Assembly: GCA_008508345.1 (NCBI GenBank)
Contig: QNGE01000909.1
Coordinates: 53,304 to 117,303 of the forward strand
Length of the DNA stretch: 64,000 nt
Direction: 5' to 3'
DNA from: Paragonimus westermani
Taxonomy: Eukaryota > Platyhelminthes > Trematoda > Plagiorchiida > Troglotrematidae
The notes beneath the pieces were generated by a model. That model did not search any database. It was not told where the DNA came from and saw nothing but the letters and a program-made list of their open reading frames with translations. Made by a program: the position numbers and the translations under genes. Positions 24,356 to 37,500 of this stretch are shown piece by piece (position 1 is the first letter of the stretch; each line of letters begins with the position of its first letter).

Positions 24356-24725
24356 CCTAGCAGGTTTGATGATTTCAGTGATCTCGACCTGTCTCGGAAG
24401 TCCTAATCGCGAGGTTATCGATTGAAGTTAACAGGACAGTTACTGAGTCTCCTCTCGAGACGGTATGGCAACCTGATCACTGCTCACAAGCGAGAATGGT
24501 TGAGCGTTCAGATTTGATAATTCGGTCGTGCCAAATTTTAGGTGAATAACACAGTGGTTAACACGGTTGCCTCATGGACGCGTGGCCGGAGTTCAAATCT
24601 CGGCCGTGGCAAGTATATGCACTACTGACGAGCTGTAATGAGAGTGCAACTTGAGTCTAGTGCTTTTTTCGGAAGAGGTTGGCTGGGAAGTCTATCTGAA
24701 TGCGAAGGCTGCGATCAAATGTGAG
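24356..24725 (+). repeat. tRNA-like interspersed repeat, copy 1
   Basis: The unit contains an A-box-like TAACACAGTGG (24547-24557) and a B-box match GTTCAAATC (24591-24599), 33 nt apart. These look like an RNA polymerase III internal promoter of a tRNA-derived repeat. It aligns by eye in reverse with 59681-60020, including a GATTAGGACTTCC...GACAGGTCGAGATC-type block in the upstream part, and with 18868-19055. The repeat extends upstream of the tRNA-like part, so it is not a simple SINE. It may be a composite or part of a larger element. The tRNA-like part does not fold into a good cloverleaf and is not called a tRNA gene. Confidence 0.6.
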
Positions 24726-27018
24726 TGATGTTCAACTGGAAGACAAACCAAATCCCTCACTTTTCATCAGTCGTTCTGCGGGGGACAACCGGCTTCAGTT
24801 TGAGGTGCAATTTGGTGGCCAAACAAAATTTACCTACTCCAATGAACTTTTGCCGTTGAGGCTATCGGTTATGCGTCTGGACAACTGTTTCAGAAGTATC
24901 GTTTGATGCTGGGAGATACAGTATCAAGTGATGCAACCTGATTCTGCTAGCTAATGAAGTGTTCAAATTTTGGACAGACACAGTCCACTCTTGGTATCCC
25001 GTGTAAGCGAACTACAAGTTACGAAAAACCGATAGCTTCCTAACTGGTTGACATTTTCCCAGTCTGATGACGATCTGTTTTGAATGCGTGCCAGTTACCA
25101 CAAATAATGCACCCTACTACTAGGTCTGCAAAAACAGTATACAGTGGTCTTCAAGATTGGGCTAGCCAGTGCTAAGGTGGTGGGTGAACTAGGGTGCCCA
25201 GTGATCACGTCTGTTGATATGAGTCTCGATGACCTCGTTGAGTTTGAGCTACCATGTGTAATTCCAAACTAATATCTTCAGGTTGGATATCCCACAGTGT
25301 GCACCGTGCATTTGTTGAAGTGGTGATCTTCAACTTGATAGGTTTAATAGCACAACGTAACCATGGTAAACCTACACTAAATAAACGGTTCAATTCCGCC
25401 TTGTAAATAAAGAAGCAATTCTTTCGGTAACCTCGGCATTCTAGTTGTTCCAGCGTCAAGTTCAGATTCTCCCCTCACTGAGCGTGATGCAGACTTTGTC
25501 CAATAAACCAAATGGACCAACTCGCCTGAGAGTTCCCAGTTTCGAGAATGTTCTTTTAGTGGCCACATCGTTGCAGCTGCCTCCTTATTTCTGCCAAACT
25601 GTGTAAGAAGTTTCTAGTTGCTGATAAGTAGTCTATCACAGGGCTGTGGCCAAAATATTAAGATTCGATTCGGGCGAATCTTCACCGGCGTTCGAGTTTG
25701 TCATCGAAGAACGTGTATCACTTCGCTACTTCAGATCTGCAAAGTTTTCTTACCCCCGTGGCTTTCCAGATACCGTGGAAAATATTCATTACAATCTTAG
25801 GGCAGGTCTTGGACGAATTCCTCTCGTTTGTTGATGAAACCTTATTCTGCCCGTCTATATTGCAACATTTTCGTATTGCCATTTGTGGAGATATTTTTCG
25901 TCCAATAACCCAGATAGTCGTGATTAAACGAGACTGTGCTATTGACAAAATACGGATAGTTACCACGCATGTTTAAAAAACTGTCAAAAATTTTTAAGTT
26001 TACAGACCATGACTTTCATACACAAATCATTATATGGAATAAAGATGGGATAAAAAAGAGCGGAAGTAGTCATGCAGTACCCAAGGATTTTAACCAGGAA
26101 TACAAAATAGATGTTAATTGTCAAATCTCCAAAACAAACGATAAATTTCGTCCAGTAGATGCGGTGTCAAACTGTATCAGGCATAGTAGTAGTAGACAGT
26201 GATTCATGTGAGCAGCCATTTCTGTCAGTCTGTCTAGGGACAAGATCTCAGTCGGATGAGGTAAACTGAGGATATTCAGTTCTGGCTTATTTCGAGTGAT
26301 TGGCCAAGGGAATCGTCTAGAAGGTAAGCCACCACTCGACAAAAATTCCACTTTCCGATTGTTCCCGTTGGCACAAAGTGAGTCACGTTGAGATCCTGAA
26401 TATCCGGATGTAATTTTTCATCCTTCTTGGACTAGTTCGACTGTGCAATCTAAATGTCCGGATCCGTTAACCGTACAAACCGATTTACCAGTATATTTTA
26501 TGCACTACCGAGGTGACCATCACGATTGCCCGTTATGAGCAAAAAATATGTTGAGACGGCGAAGGGGTTACGGTTAATCTTGGGTAACCAAGACTTCCGT
26601 GACGTAACCGTGTATGTTGTGTACTTCACCACGTAACACAACCATATTTCTTACTCCCTACTTTGCGATGTTCGCCTACTGGTGCTCACGTCTGCGTGGT
26701 AGATTACGTCATGTCCTTTGGTATTCTGATTACTTTGGTCCATATTAAAAAGTTTGTCTGCATATTTGTGCTCAATGTGAACTGATGGCCAATCACTGTT
26801 GTCTAAGTTACCTTATTACTTGGGCAAAAGTATGAGTCCTAATCAAGTGAGCCACCGATATAGTTGGCCATATAAACGACAGAGTTGTTCACAATTTTAT
26901 TCTTATCACAGCGGAATTCAAAGTCTTTGTTTGCGCAGTTAGATGCTAACGCTGACGAGGTAACTACTGTCAAACAACACATGAACAACTCTATGAAGAG
27001 AGCTAAAGTCATATGTTC
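24726..27018. other. Noncoding stretch with decayed coding-like block
   Basis: Apart from the block at 25642-26202, listed separately, I see no gene here. An unassigned minus-strand frame at 25205-25459 lies in the same region. Confidence 0.45.
25642..26202 (+). pseudogene. Possible decayed coding region, unidentified
   Basis: Three plus-strand open frames follow one another with overlaps: one entering at about 25643 and stopping at 25832-25834, one at 25698-25976, and one at 25969-26202. Together they keep nearly 560 bp open through two frame changes. The first starts just after an acceptor-like CTATCACAG (ending 25641). It is rich in charged residues, for example VAKILRFDSGESSPAFEFV, which looks more like protein than chance. 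The third is lysine-rich and AT-rich. I recognise no domain. It may be a broken transposon gene, or several chance frames in a row. Confidence 0.3.
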
Positions 27019-27187
27019 GCCGAGCTTGGCATTTAGGTTGCAGACGTTTCATCACCAAGCGAAGTGACCTCATCAGTGTGTAAGTGTTTCAGCGCCACAT
27101 TCAAAACTACATGCTGAAACACTTACGCACTGATGATGTCACCTCGCTTGGTAATGAAACCTTTGCAACCTAAATGCCAACCTCGGC
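27019..27187. repeat. Foldback (long inverted repeat)
   Basis: Arms 27019-27093 and 27113-27187 are 75 bp each and pair with seven mismatches (about 91%) around a 19-nt loop. Each arm runs from GCCGAG through CATTTAGGTTGCA, GTTTCAT and ACCAAGCGA to GTAAGTGTTTCAGC. A transcript would form a long hairpin. The GTTTCAT-ACCAAG-GA-GTGAC style is reminiscent of ends of Penelope-like or other retroelements, but I could not assign it. The hairpin could equally be a MITE-like element. Confidence 0.85.
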
Positions 27188-29532
27188 AAATATATCAATA
27201 TCAAAACCATCAACCCGAGCTACGAACAACACCACTACTGTCCCCAACCATCAAGGCTGAAGTCAGCTATCTCATGCAGACTAATACATTTATCGTGGTT
27301 GTACAAGGGTTTCTCTCCATGGTATTTGAACATTCGTTGCCAACATGCTACGTATTTTCGGTTTTCCTTGTTTTCAGTTGTTTTTATCAACTCTTAAAAA
27401 TGTTCCCTTGCAATTGTGCACCATCTGACTAGTTCTAGTGTTCGTCTGGCCACACAAACCTCCCAACTTATGTTCATTGTGTTATCACTTAGGGAATAAG
27501 TGGGTCAGCTGAAAGACATGTAAAATCAAGGACTGCAATCAAGTGTCGGCTGTGTACACTGTAAAATAATCGAAATATCCAAAATTCCGATATGTTGTAG
27601 CCAGATTGGACCGCCTGTCATCACCATTTTCTATGCTCTCCCTTTCCATGTGTCAGTCCCTGCTTGCGATTTTAAAAACCAAGCTGGTCAGGGCGGTCAT
27701 CCCGTACATGCAGTCGTCTGCATATACCTGTTCTATGGACCCCACTTAAGGTCTCCTCAGCGTTATCTAACCAAAAGCGCACCGTGAAATATCTAACTCT
27801 CAATCAGTTTATTCACTGGAAAGTTGAGGTAAAGTGCCAGTGTTCGGTCCAGTATGCGGTTTTGTGAACTATATTCAAATTCCGAGTTCATGAGATGCGC
27901 TAGAAACGGGTGATCCTATAACTGAATTTTACTGTGATGTTACAGCATTCAGAACTATTAGAAATGTACATGGTGGTGTTCCTCGACGTTTGAGGTACCT
28001 AGCTATCGTCAACTCATTCTTCTGTTCGGAAACAACACGTTTTTGATCTGTTTGGAAAAATACTACACATATGTTTACTCTTAACATCGTTGTCATGACA
28101 CTGTTCGAAGGAAATGTTTGCCTGTTCACTCGTACATAGATTTATCATCCAACTGACTACTAGGTTAACGTTGCTGACATACCAGTACGACAGTCCGAAC
28201 CCAGACAGCTAAACAAGTATAATAGACCTATTTTCATCAACGCAATCCATCCAACAGAAAATAGCTTCGGATTGTAAAACAAAGGCGGTTGAATCGCATA
28301 CAGGTACGTACGTCTGTTATTGACTAAATTGACTGGAATCGATGAACTTGTTTGGCTCCACTCGCTGCTGTTGAAATCTTTCATCTCGGAGAATATGGCT
28401 AAGGTGTGAGAAACGATGCTCAACTTTTATAAAAATTAACTAGGCAAACTGATGGACAGTTGGGGAAAACAAAGTAAGAATATCTGAACCACTTCATGAT
28501 TTCATTTGCAACCGATAGCTTTAATAAAAAGATGTTTTATGAGCTAAATTTTCGTGTCGCTCTAGAGGTAGCGTATGCCAGAAGAGTGGAAGTTAGGTAC
28601 TGTCCCAAAGGAAATTTTGCCGTTCGGAACTTGTAATGCACTAAAATTGTACAGAACTTAAAAAAGAAACAGAACCAACGCGAAAAAATTACTAGCAATA
28701 AATTTTCTCGAAGTAACGGGCGCCTGAGAAAGTTAGCCCTGTTTGCTCGACATTCGCATACGGGAGAGTAAAAGATCTTTCGGTTCTATCCCGTACATCA
28801 TCCCTGTCCAGCACTCGTGACGTTTTGAACGATGACCATATCGCGTGCCTGCGCATGTGTCCCTAAAGCGTGCTGCAGGTTTAGGAGAGGCCAGACTATC
28901 GTCAGTCAGTTTTAATCGACACAATTATTACTGTTAATGTGAACGTAGTATAAACAATGAACATTTCCTATGTGGCGGTGGGTGACTTGATCAGCTCACG
29001 TGACAATATCTACGGCATCACCCGCAATAACCTTAATTATTTCTCACAACGTTTGACTCGCAGCATAATACTTTGTATGCCAGTGCCATAGAAAATAAAA
29101 CGAATTTCCATATTAATATTCCATGCCATAAAATCAATGCATACCGTACGAAACGCAACTTTGCCATCGTCCACAAAATCGTATAAGCAGTCAACCGTTA
29201 TTCTGACTTTTTATAAGACTCAGAGAAATGATAAAGACTGAATGAGAATAGTTGGGATTGCGTACATTCCATTTTGTGCCATACGATTCAAAAAGAATAA
29301 CAAGTGGAATGAATGACAGTTTCAGTAAAAAGGATTAGGAAATGCAATTGTTAGACGTCAAATGTGGAAAATGCCGGAGGAAAGTAAAAGCATAACGGAG
29401 TTGTAGAAGACAAACCCTAACAAATCTATCGAACGTGGAAAAAGCACATTTCGGCATGCCGAAAAGAATCAGCTGATTGGAGGCAGGTGTAAAAATTCTG
29501 CGCAGTTTCGCTGAGTTAGGATGCTTTTGATG

Positions 29533-29555
29533 GCCAGGTCATCCAAAGACCTGGC
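29533..29555. repeat. Short perfect hairpin
   Basis: GCCAGGTC and GACCTGGC form an 8-bp perfect stem around a 7-nt loop. No run of T follows to suggest a terminator, and none would be expected here. Confidence 0.6.
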
Positions 29556-31142
29556 TTGGCTACATGGCTGTCTGATAAGACTACGCTTGAAAATGTCAAA
29601 CAACGGCTCTACCATTGCAGACTACGTGTACATCATATTGAGCGTATTCGAACGCCAAATGTCTGTTGTTCACAGGCGGTTGATTTACTAATTCACCTTC
29701 AGGTGGTGGTTTTGGCTAGACAACAGTGGGTTTTGCGGGATACAGTGTTATTAACGGAGAAGCCCACACGTTAAAATTACGTCACCTTTGACACATCGGT
29801 CTTATACGGCGAACTTTCCACGTCTAGGCAACGTGTCTAGATATGGCAGTCAAAAGTTCGGTTAATCGTTTCGACCCTCCACTTTTTACTTCCTCGGCAA
29901 TACCCTTCACGAGGTGGCAAAGATAAGTTTGAATATCCAGCATTTTGTGAAAGTGCATCAACAAGTTGTACATAGGTCAATAGGTCACATAATAAGTCGT
30001 CTGGCACATTTTAGAGAGTACCCCAATTACTGAACTAAGGCTCACTTAGGCGACAAATCGCGACCATATGAAATACTCTCTCTCAAGGCCAGTAATAGCA
30101 CACACACACGCTTTGGGTAAAGTACTCTGTACGACGAAACCGGCCATGGCGCACCAACGCATGTCTGGTTACAACGAAGGACAGCCGCTTCTGTTCAACC
30201 AGCAGTACAGAATGTCCAGCTGGTTTTAAACTTCGCGCTTTCTGTTACACTGTCTGCGGAGCTCCCGTCTTTTCTGTTATTAGTTCTTAATAACATTGGC
30301 GATTGCTCTGCGATAATTTGAAATTAGGTAAAACGGTCAACTGTAGAACTAATGTGAAAACCTGTGACCTATCAGTACTCGCACACTGCCATTAGAAGGT
30401 ACACTGTGGACCTTCACACCGAAGCAGTGAATCCTTGGTACAGGCGATGAGTCACAGAAGTAACGGAGCATCTAGGGAATTCTTATGGAACTCGATGCAC
30501 GTGTTGGAATTTCCAGTTAAGTCAAATCCTTAGAAAGAGCCTAAAAATTCTACAGCAATCGGTTTTGTCAATCGATTTTCCCCATCGCTTCCGGACAACA
30601 TTTGAGTTGGCAATTCACAAAAGCCGTCCTCAGAATCCATGTAGATAATAAAGCAACAGTGCAAGTCAAACTGGGTGCTTTTCTAAGTCGTTGCTGTTAA
30701 GGCGTTCCCCAAATCTGAGAGTAGGTGACAATAAATTTTGCAGTATTCAGCAAGCGGGATCATTGCAATTCTCGCTTTCGTAAATGGGTAAAATGGTGTA
30801 AATCTTCCAAACACTAAGAAGTTTATCTCCACAGGGGATGCCGTTAAGTGAGTTCCAAGATAGTCTCGACGGTTTATTTGTATACTGTTTTAGTGCTGTT
30901 GGTAAGTGAGGACAATGATGCGAGACAGAACGCCATTAATTACGGCCAGCTTCTGAAAAGCCACAGCCAATCTAAAATGATCACCTATACAGTACATCTC
31001 GTGATGTTGCTGGGTTCCGGCGATGGATGGATGGCTCTCTTATTGGATTCTAAGACAAACTATATCACATACGGTATATTACATAAACACGCACCATTAC
31101 ATGCTCTAAAGTTCGCAATGGTATGAGATATCCAACGAAGCG

Positions 31143-31213
31143 GTAACACAGCTCATGCTGTGTTACAGACAGTCCGATGGTACATAACGAACACGGGGTC
31201 ACAGAATCTGTGA
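31143..31213. repeat. Two adjacent perfect hairpins
   Basis: GTAACACAGC, a TCAT loop and GCTGTGTTAC make a 10-bp perfect stem (31143-31166). A second, 7-bp palindrome (TCACAGA-A-TCTGTGA) lies at 31199-31213. No function is known. Confidence 0.6.
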
Positions 31214-34200
31214 TTCGGGAGCATGAGCGTAGATTGCATTGCCCAATCAATTTTTTTCAGAGCAAAACGAGATATTAACAGCCTGGCCACGGTGGTAAGC
31301 GAGAGTTAAGCAAGCTAGCTTATATTGCGAGGCAATTAAGACAGAAACTGTCGTTACCTTGGCTGTTGTGTAGCTCGCGGAGGCGGAAACCGTTAACTGA
31401 TAGCCCACCAGGAAACCTGTGAATAAAACAATAAGACAACCGTTCACGGTGTGATGTCGAAATACAATGAGTTCCGACCGAATACCATTTTCAGGCAAGA
31501 ATTTAAAATACTGTAGGCCCCAATCTTACAACTAGGTCCTTCATCTTGACTGCTGGTCAATAATGCATCGAAACATCGCACATTCTGTTTGACACAGTAT
31601 GTTCCTTCATCAGAACATTTAGGATAGCAAAGTTGTGTGTTCACTTCTTTTCTTACGTGCAATCATTTCAAAGTTTGTCCATCAAATGTTAGGTTCTGTG
31701 CTGTGCAGCATAAGCACGGTAGTCCAGTGTAGAGATAAACAGCCATGTTACTCTAGATGTGTCTATGTCACTTATGCGCTGGAAGGACCATCGTCTAAGT
31801 GACCAAATTTAAATGCATGTTAAGTCTGGTAGCAAAATGTTGTCGTGTCTTCATCCGTAAACTCAACACGTTATGAGTTGAATGTCACGAGGAATTCACG
31901 ATCCACATAACACAAATGACATTTTGACCAAAATATGTTGCTTCACAAAAAGCAGTTTATGACGTTATTTACGCTTCACGGGATCAACGTCGATATACCA
32001 TGACATCTTTAGCCTTATTATGTTTTGTAGGTGATTAAAACCTTTGCCATTCAGTACCCTGGCTAACCTGTCCGGAACGTACTGACGCGGTGTCACGTTA
32101 GGTTATTATTCAGAATTGTGCGCACTCATTACCACCCACTGGAGTAACGACAGTACACTTTCACTGTGTTTGAGCGAACTTCAATATCAAACGTGTCACG
32201 CGTTGGACGTTATACCGGAATATCCGGTTGCGATGCAAAAGAGTTTGAGTTGGCATTTGGTAGAGAGTAAGTTTAGGAGAAAACACTGAAAAATAGTCTG
32301 TAAGGGTGGGGAGAACAAACGCGTTACCAGCTGCCTGTCATCTTTCATCAAAGGCAACTCATAGCCAGCAGTGTATCTTCATGCGAATGTCAGTCGGAAA
32401 ACTACAACCAGAGCCTACTAGACAGTCCTGTGAAACACCAGGATTGCTTAACACACATAGAGTGAAGAATCAGGAGAAAACGTTTTTCAGGAGTACAGGG
32501 TCAGGAGATGTAAATGGAAAGATGGTCAAAATGACCATTCACGAATCACTGACCAAATAAGTCAGTTGCGCAGTTCACAAGTTCGAAAAACAAGGTAGCG
32601 TCAACCACGCTACGTCACAGCAACTTGAATTCATAGACCTATAAAAGTAGTCATTCTAGCTAAACGTCAATAAATTAGCAGTCTATAATTATTAAGACAC
32701 ATTTGTAGGTACGTTGTCTACGTGAAGCAGCTTCTACTGACTTTGGTTCGCCGAAGAAAGATCCTAAGTAGATGTTGGCATGAAAACAAACCGCAAGCAA
32801 GTGTGCTTATTACGTCTTCTCCGACCCCTGAAGCTGTATAGTTCGGTTATAAAACCCGTAAATGCCCGTACTTTGAAGAGATGGCACGTAACTTAGACAA
32901 TGTCCACGAATAAAGTTATTAGCCTAGAATCATGAAACCGTGTATTTTTCAACGCAAGTGCAAACCAAATTTGTGTGTACGGAAGCACGCACTCCAGAAT
33001 TGTACATAAAGCGGACAAGTTTTCCGGATCGTCTTTGTCAGGCCTTTATTTTAGATAATCTCAACGAATCATGCTTGTAAAAACAACGACACTACTGGTA
33101 CAATGATCATTGCATAGACAAAACACTACGCTAGGTTCGTTCCGAGTCTTGAGGTAGGTTTTGACAGTGCAACGAAACCAGGCGAAGATTTACGAACGAA
33201 AGTGACGAGCATTTAGGTTCTATACGTGAAGAGAACGGAATCGGATGAATCCTTTTATTGGCCTTGAACGTGAGAGAGAACGAATGGAAATCACCCAATA
33301 TTGGTAGCTAATAAAAGTGACTTATGGGGATGCGTTGTATGCGTTCTTTAATGCGTCCGTAATTCTGTATTTGGGTATCCGGTTTTCACTGTCATACCAG
33401 CTGATCTGGTTCTGTCTGTCACTTTTCTTCAACATCGTCCACGGAAGTTAGTACATCCGAACCGTACACAGAACGGATATGCGAAAATATATTGTGCGTT
33501 GTGCTGACGTTCATTATCAAGTAAATCCTTGGTTAAGCCACAACGAAATAAAAACCAAAGAGTTATCGGTTTCGCAACGTTTCGACCCTCTCGGAGAGCT
33601 TTTATCAAGCGATTTAAATCAGAAAATTCACATTGTCCACGGAAGATTCAGTACAAGAAATCTCTAATTTTTCATTTAGTAGGGGGTCCCAAAGTTCTTA
33701 CGGGGCTGTTGTGGTTACTGTTAGCCTATATCCATGGTCGCCATATTTCCGAAAAGAAAGTGGGTTATATAGAAGAGGTTACAGAGTGGCAAATCACTTT
33801 AGTAGTTGTAAATGGATTGCTGATCGCACATTCTGATTAGTTTAAATTACTGGGACCAGTCGGTAGTGTAATCCTTTTTGTGTGTACAGCTAAATGTCAC
33901 ATACTTCATAAAGCGTTGGTGAGATGAACGGGAATATGTCACAGGTTAAGTACCTGGATGTCGTCCGATTGTTTTGGGGTGAAATGTATGTAGATGTGTT
34001 GGACTTTATAGCATATGGAGGAGTAGCGCTATGTAAAAGCGGGGTTCCTTGACAAGGTTGAATCATGTCGCACATAACGGTGTTTTACGCGTCAAACACA
34101 ACTTAAGGATTGTGCACAGGTTGATTGTATCCTCGGGGATGGTGGGTAAACAATATTATTTAATTTATAGTCATGCCGGAACAAATGAAGCTTCTTAATC

Positions 34201-34524
34201 GGTTAATAAATTGTTACTGTTTGCCAGCGACATTCAGGTCCTTTGTCCTATGGACACATTTTAGTTAATTGACAGTACCATGCGTTTTTGGTTAACTAAT
34301 TAATTTTTTGCTAAATTTTTCGAACGAATTTGTTGTCCAAATGCTTGAGTGCGAACGCCTCATCTTTAAATGGTTGTAAATATTGACAACAAAACCAGAT
34401 TGTGTAGCCAACGAATGCGAAACTTGTGGTAGCTCAATCAAACTGCACAGGGTAGGAATACAGATTGTAACCAGATGCCTGAGATTACACCGTGGTTTGC
34501 TAACAGTTATGTTGTGTTATATAT

Positions 34525-34552
34525 GAATGTAATGTAATGTTATGTTATGAAT
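34525..34552. repeat. Degenerate pentanucleotide microsatellite
   Basis: Repeated TAATG units shifting to TTATG, in an AT-rich context. Confidence 0.6.
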
Positions 34553-37500
34553 AAAAGCACCCGAAGATTTTGAATGCTGACGTATATTTTGTGCTTTCTT
34601 CTCTTTTCATGAACAAACTTAGTGTTTTTGTTTGTATGATAAAAAGTGATATATTTACTGGTTTCTGAGCTAGAAGCATATCTAACAGTGCAATTACGAC
34701 ATTGGTTCACTCATGAAATCATTACTCAACTCTTGCTGTTTTGAGTTAAGATCTGGTCATACCGGTTTTGATGAATTCGCTCATGCCTGTTTATTTCTTC
34801 TCTATTCGTTAAATGTAAATCCCTAGTAGTGCGGCATCTCGAAATGAACGTGTCAAGTCATTCTTCCCGTCCTGTTAACCACTGTATAAATGATAATAGT
34901 AACCCTGTTATCAGCAGCTCATTAGTAATTGTATTATTGCACAGTTGCATGTCAATTTCCGTATGCCAATGGAGTTGCGTCGCATGGGTGCATGCAATTT
35001 ACAAGATAGGTTGATAGATTCCAATATATTACGATTTGAAGTACCAAAGCTTTGCGAACTTTAATCAACCCGTCTTACGGTTTTGCACTTATTGTTCACT
35101 GTATGGCTGTAGTTGGAGGATAAGCAAATGTAGACAAACATGCACACTTTTATGGCTGGTATCGTATTGTGGTTTGGTCATGATACCTGAGTTCGAACTA
35201 CCTATCTTGGTTTGATATTATAGAATTTGTATAAGCACTTCATTTCAGTGACAAACTCAACTCCAGTGCAAATTTCGAACACACTGAAATGGAGTGTTGA
35301 TCGAAGATCATTGAATTTGCAGTAGACTGTGCAATATTTCGGTATGTCGACCAGTTTACAGTTAATGTTTAAAATCACCCATTACGCGCTATCACCCACA
35401 GTCAGATAAATCAACCAAACCTTACCGAAACACTCCAGATTACATACGCAATCGAAGCATATTGCTTACCGCAGTCAAAGGAGCTGTATAATTCCAGACC
35501 ATTTACCTACTTAGTGTAGTGACAGTGAGCTGACTGGTAATTAATCATTACCTAACCATGACATACACGGAATTTATCTTGTTGTCTTTCACGCTTTTTT
35601 GGTTTTGTTGGACTATCTCTAACCCGGTTGAATTTTTTCTGCTGTTTTGCACTGGATGCTTATAAAAGTTCGCGAGATTATCCCAACACTTAACGTGTTC
35701 TTTTAAACGAAATATGGCATAAAATAATTTGGCGCATACTTAAAAATGTAATTTATCTAACGGATGTTTACCAGCTAATAAAACTAAGACATTAGTTCAT
35801 TCGGTTTTATTTTCAATCCCAAAAGCCTTGGTGCATGCCCGTATTCCTTACAACGTCACTTGAAGTTGAAAGTCTGAGGCAGTTAAAGGTGTGTTTTTGG
35901 TTGTTTTATTTCCATGATTTTACATTAAAATGAAGTTTTCAGTGTCGATTCCTGCCCACGCACAGACACCCTCGCTACGCGAGCACATCTATCTGATTAC
36001 TTTGCATTGAGAACGATGTCTGCTTGTTGTTACACGCCTCAACGAGTTCCCGGCATGTAAGAAGGCGGGCAACGTTCGAACCAAAAACGCAAAATTGATC
36101 TGCTTTAAAACCTTCTTGTCTATCCGCTCGCCCTATTTTGCGCGTGCCTTCACTATCTCACTTACTCGTTCTTCATTAGCTCTCTAACCAATCAGACGGT
36201 TCTAACAATTTGATCGATATGGTTGACTACACCCAGCTGATCGCGCACATCAATGGTCCAATTATCAAAAGCATTTAACCGTAAGAATTTTCCTCGGTGA
36301 AATGTCAAATTGTGGAGCGCTTAAATGTCAGTCTGCGCCTCGGATTAACAATGGAAATGTGTGAAACATTCGAAACAAGAGAGAGAAGGATCATTCACAC
36401 ACTCTCAGATACGTGTTGGCAGCAACAGTTCTCTTACCGGCTGTTTTCGTCAGGTTGATCAAGTCACCGCTTGGCTTGTTCTGTGTGCAGACGTGGGCAA
36501 ATGCGTTTTCTCGAATTTTCGGGCGATCGTCCGACATTTTGTTTCGTTTTTCTTCCGTCATCGTATGTCTATCTAAACTGCATAAATAAATGGCGTTGTC
36601 AACAACGTTTTTGGGAACAGGATATCTGTAAACCTGAGTGAGTGTTAAACAGAACTACGACTGATAGTTCACAACTTTTATAGTGATGTGGTCGCTGGGA
36701 TCACGCGAGCAGAATCGCATTTCACCAGAAGTTACCATCTTCAGTTGCCATCATTACATGCCAACGCGTGCACTTATAAGGTATTGTACATAATTTCATA
36801 TTTTGCTGTTTTCATATACAGTCTATATCAGTTGTCTTTGTACAAAATGAAGACCACTTGTTTGAATGGATGCGACTGAACAGTACACTTCTCGTATGCA
36901 CATTTCGTCTCCTCGGTGCTCTTACTCAGCCTGGATCGGAACTGTTTACATTGAGCTGTTCAGTGACTGTGTTTTGACCTAACTGTTTGTGTTCATGTCT
37001 CCGTATAGGGCTAGTCCTTGACATGTTCGTTCTCAAGTGCGTCCAACGGTTGAAGAAATGCTTGCATTTTCTCTCTTTTTGACCAAATTCTTTGAAAGCA
37101 GCCGAATGACCGTTGATCAACTTTTACATAGATCATTATTACGAGTCCAGTAAACGCTAACTTTTCTCACGTTACATAACTGCACAGTGAGATATATTGC
37201 GTTTTGTATTCCGGAACCAAATGATAACCAAAGCTGTGTATCTAAATAAAAGCGATGAGAAAATCTGTATACTTATAACAGCAAGTTCCTGATATTTTCG
37301 ATTACCTTGTTCTATCTACGCTAGGAACGGTAAGAACTATCGTTGGTTTTCGTTTCACTTTGAGTTGACTAACCTGTATTGTACCAAAGGGCTGAGTACG
37401 TCTTCCGTCCACCAACGAAATGCGCCGTTTTTCCCTGGGAAAAAATTGGACCGGTGACCTCAGCAAGCACTGACTTAAGAGAAAGTGAAAGGTTTTGTGA

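Noticed and set aside
24541..24612. A tRNA gene
   Set aside because: A-box and B-box-like motifs are present, but the arms do not form a proper cloverleaf and the segment lies inside a dispersed repeat.
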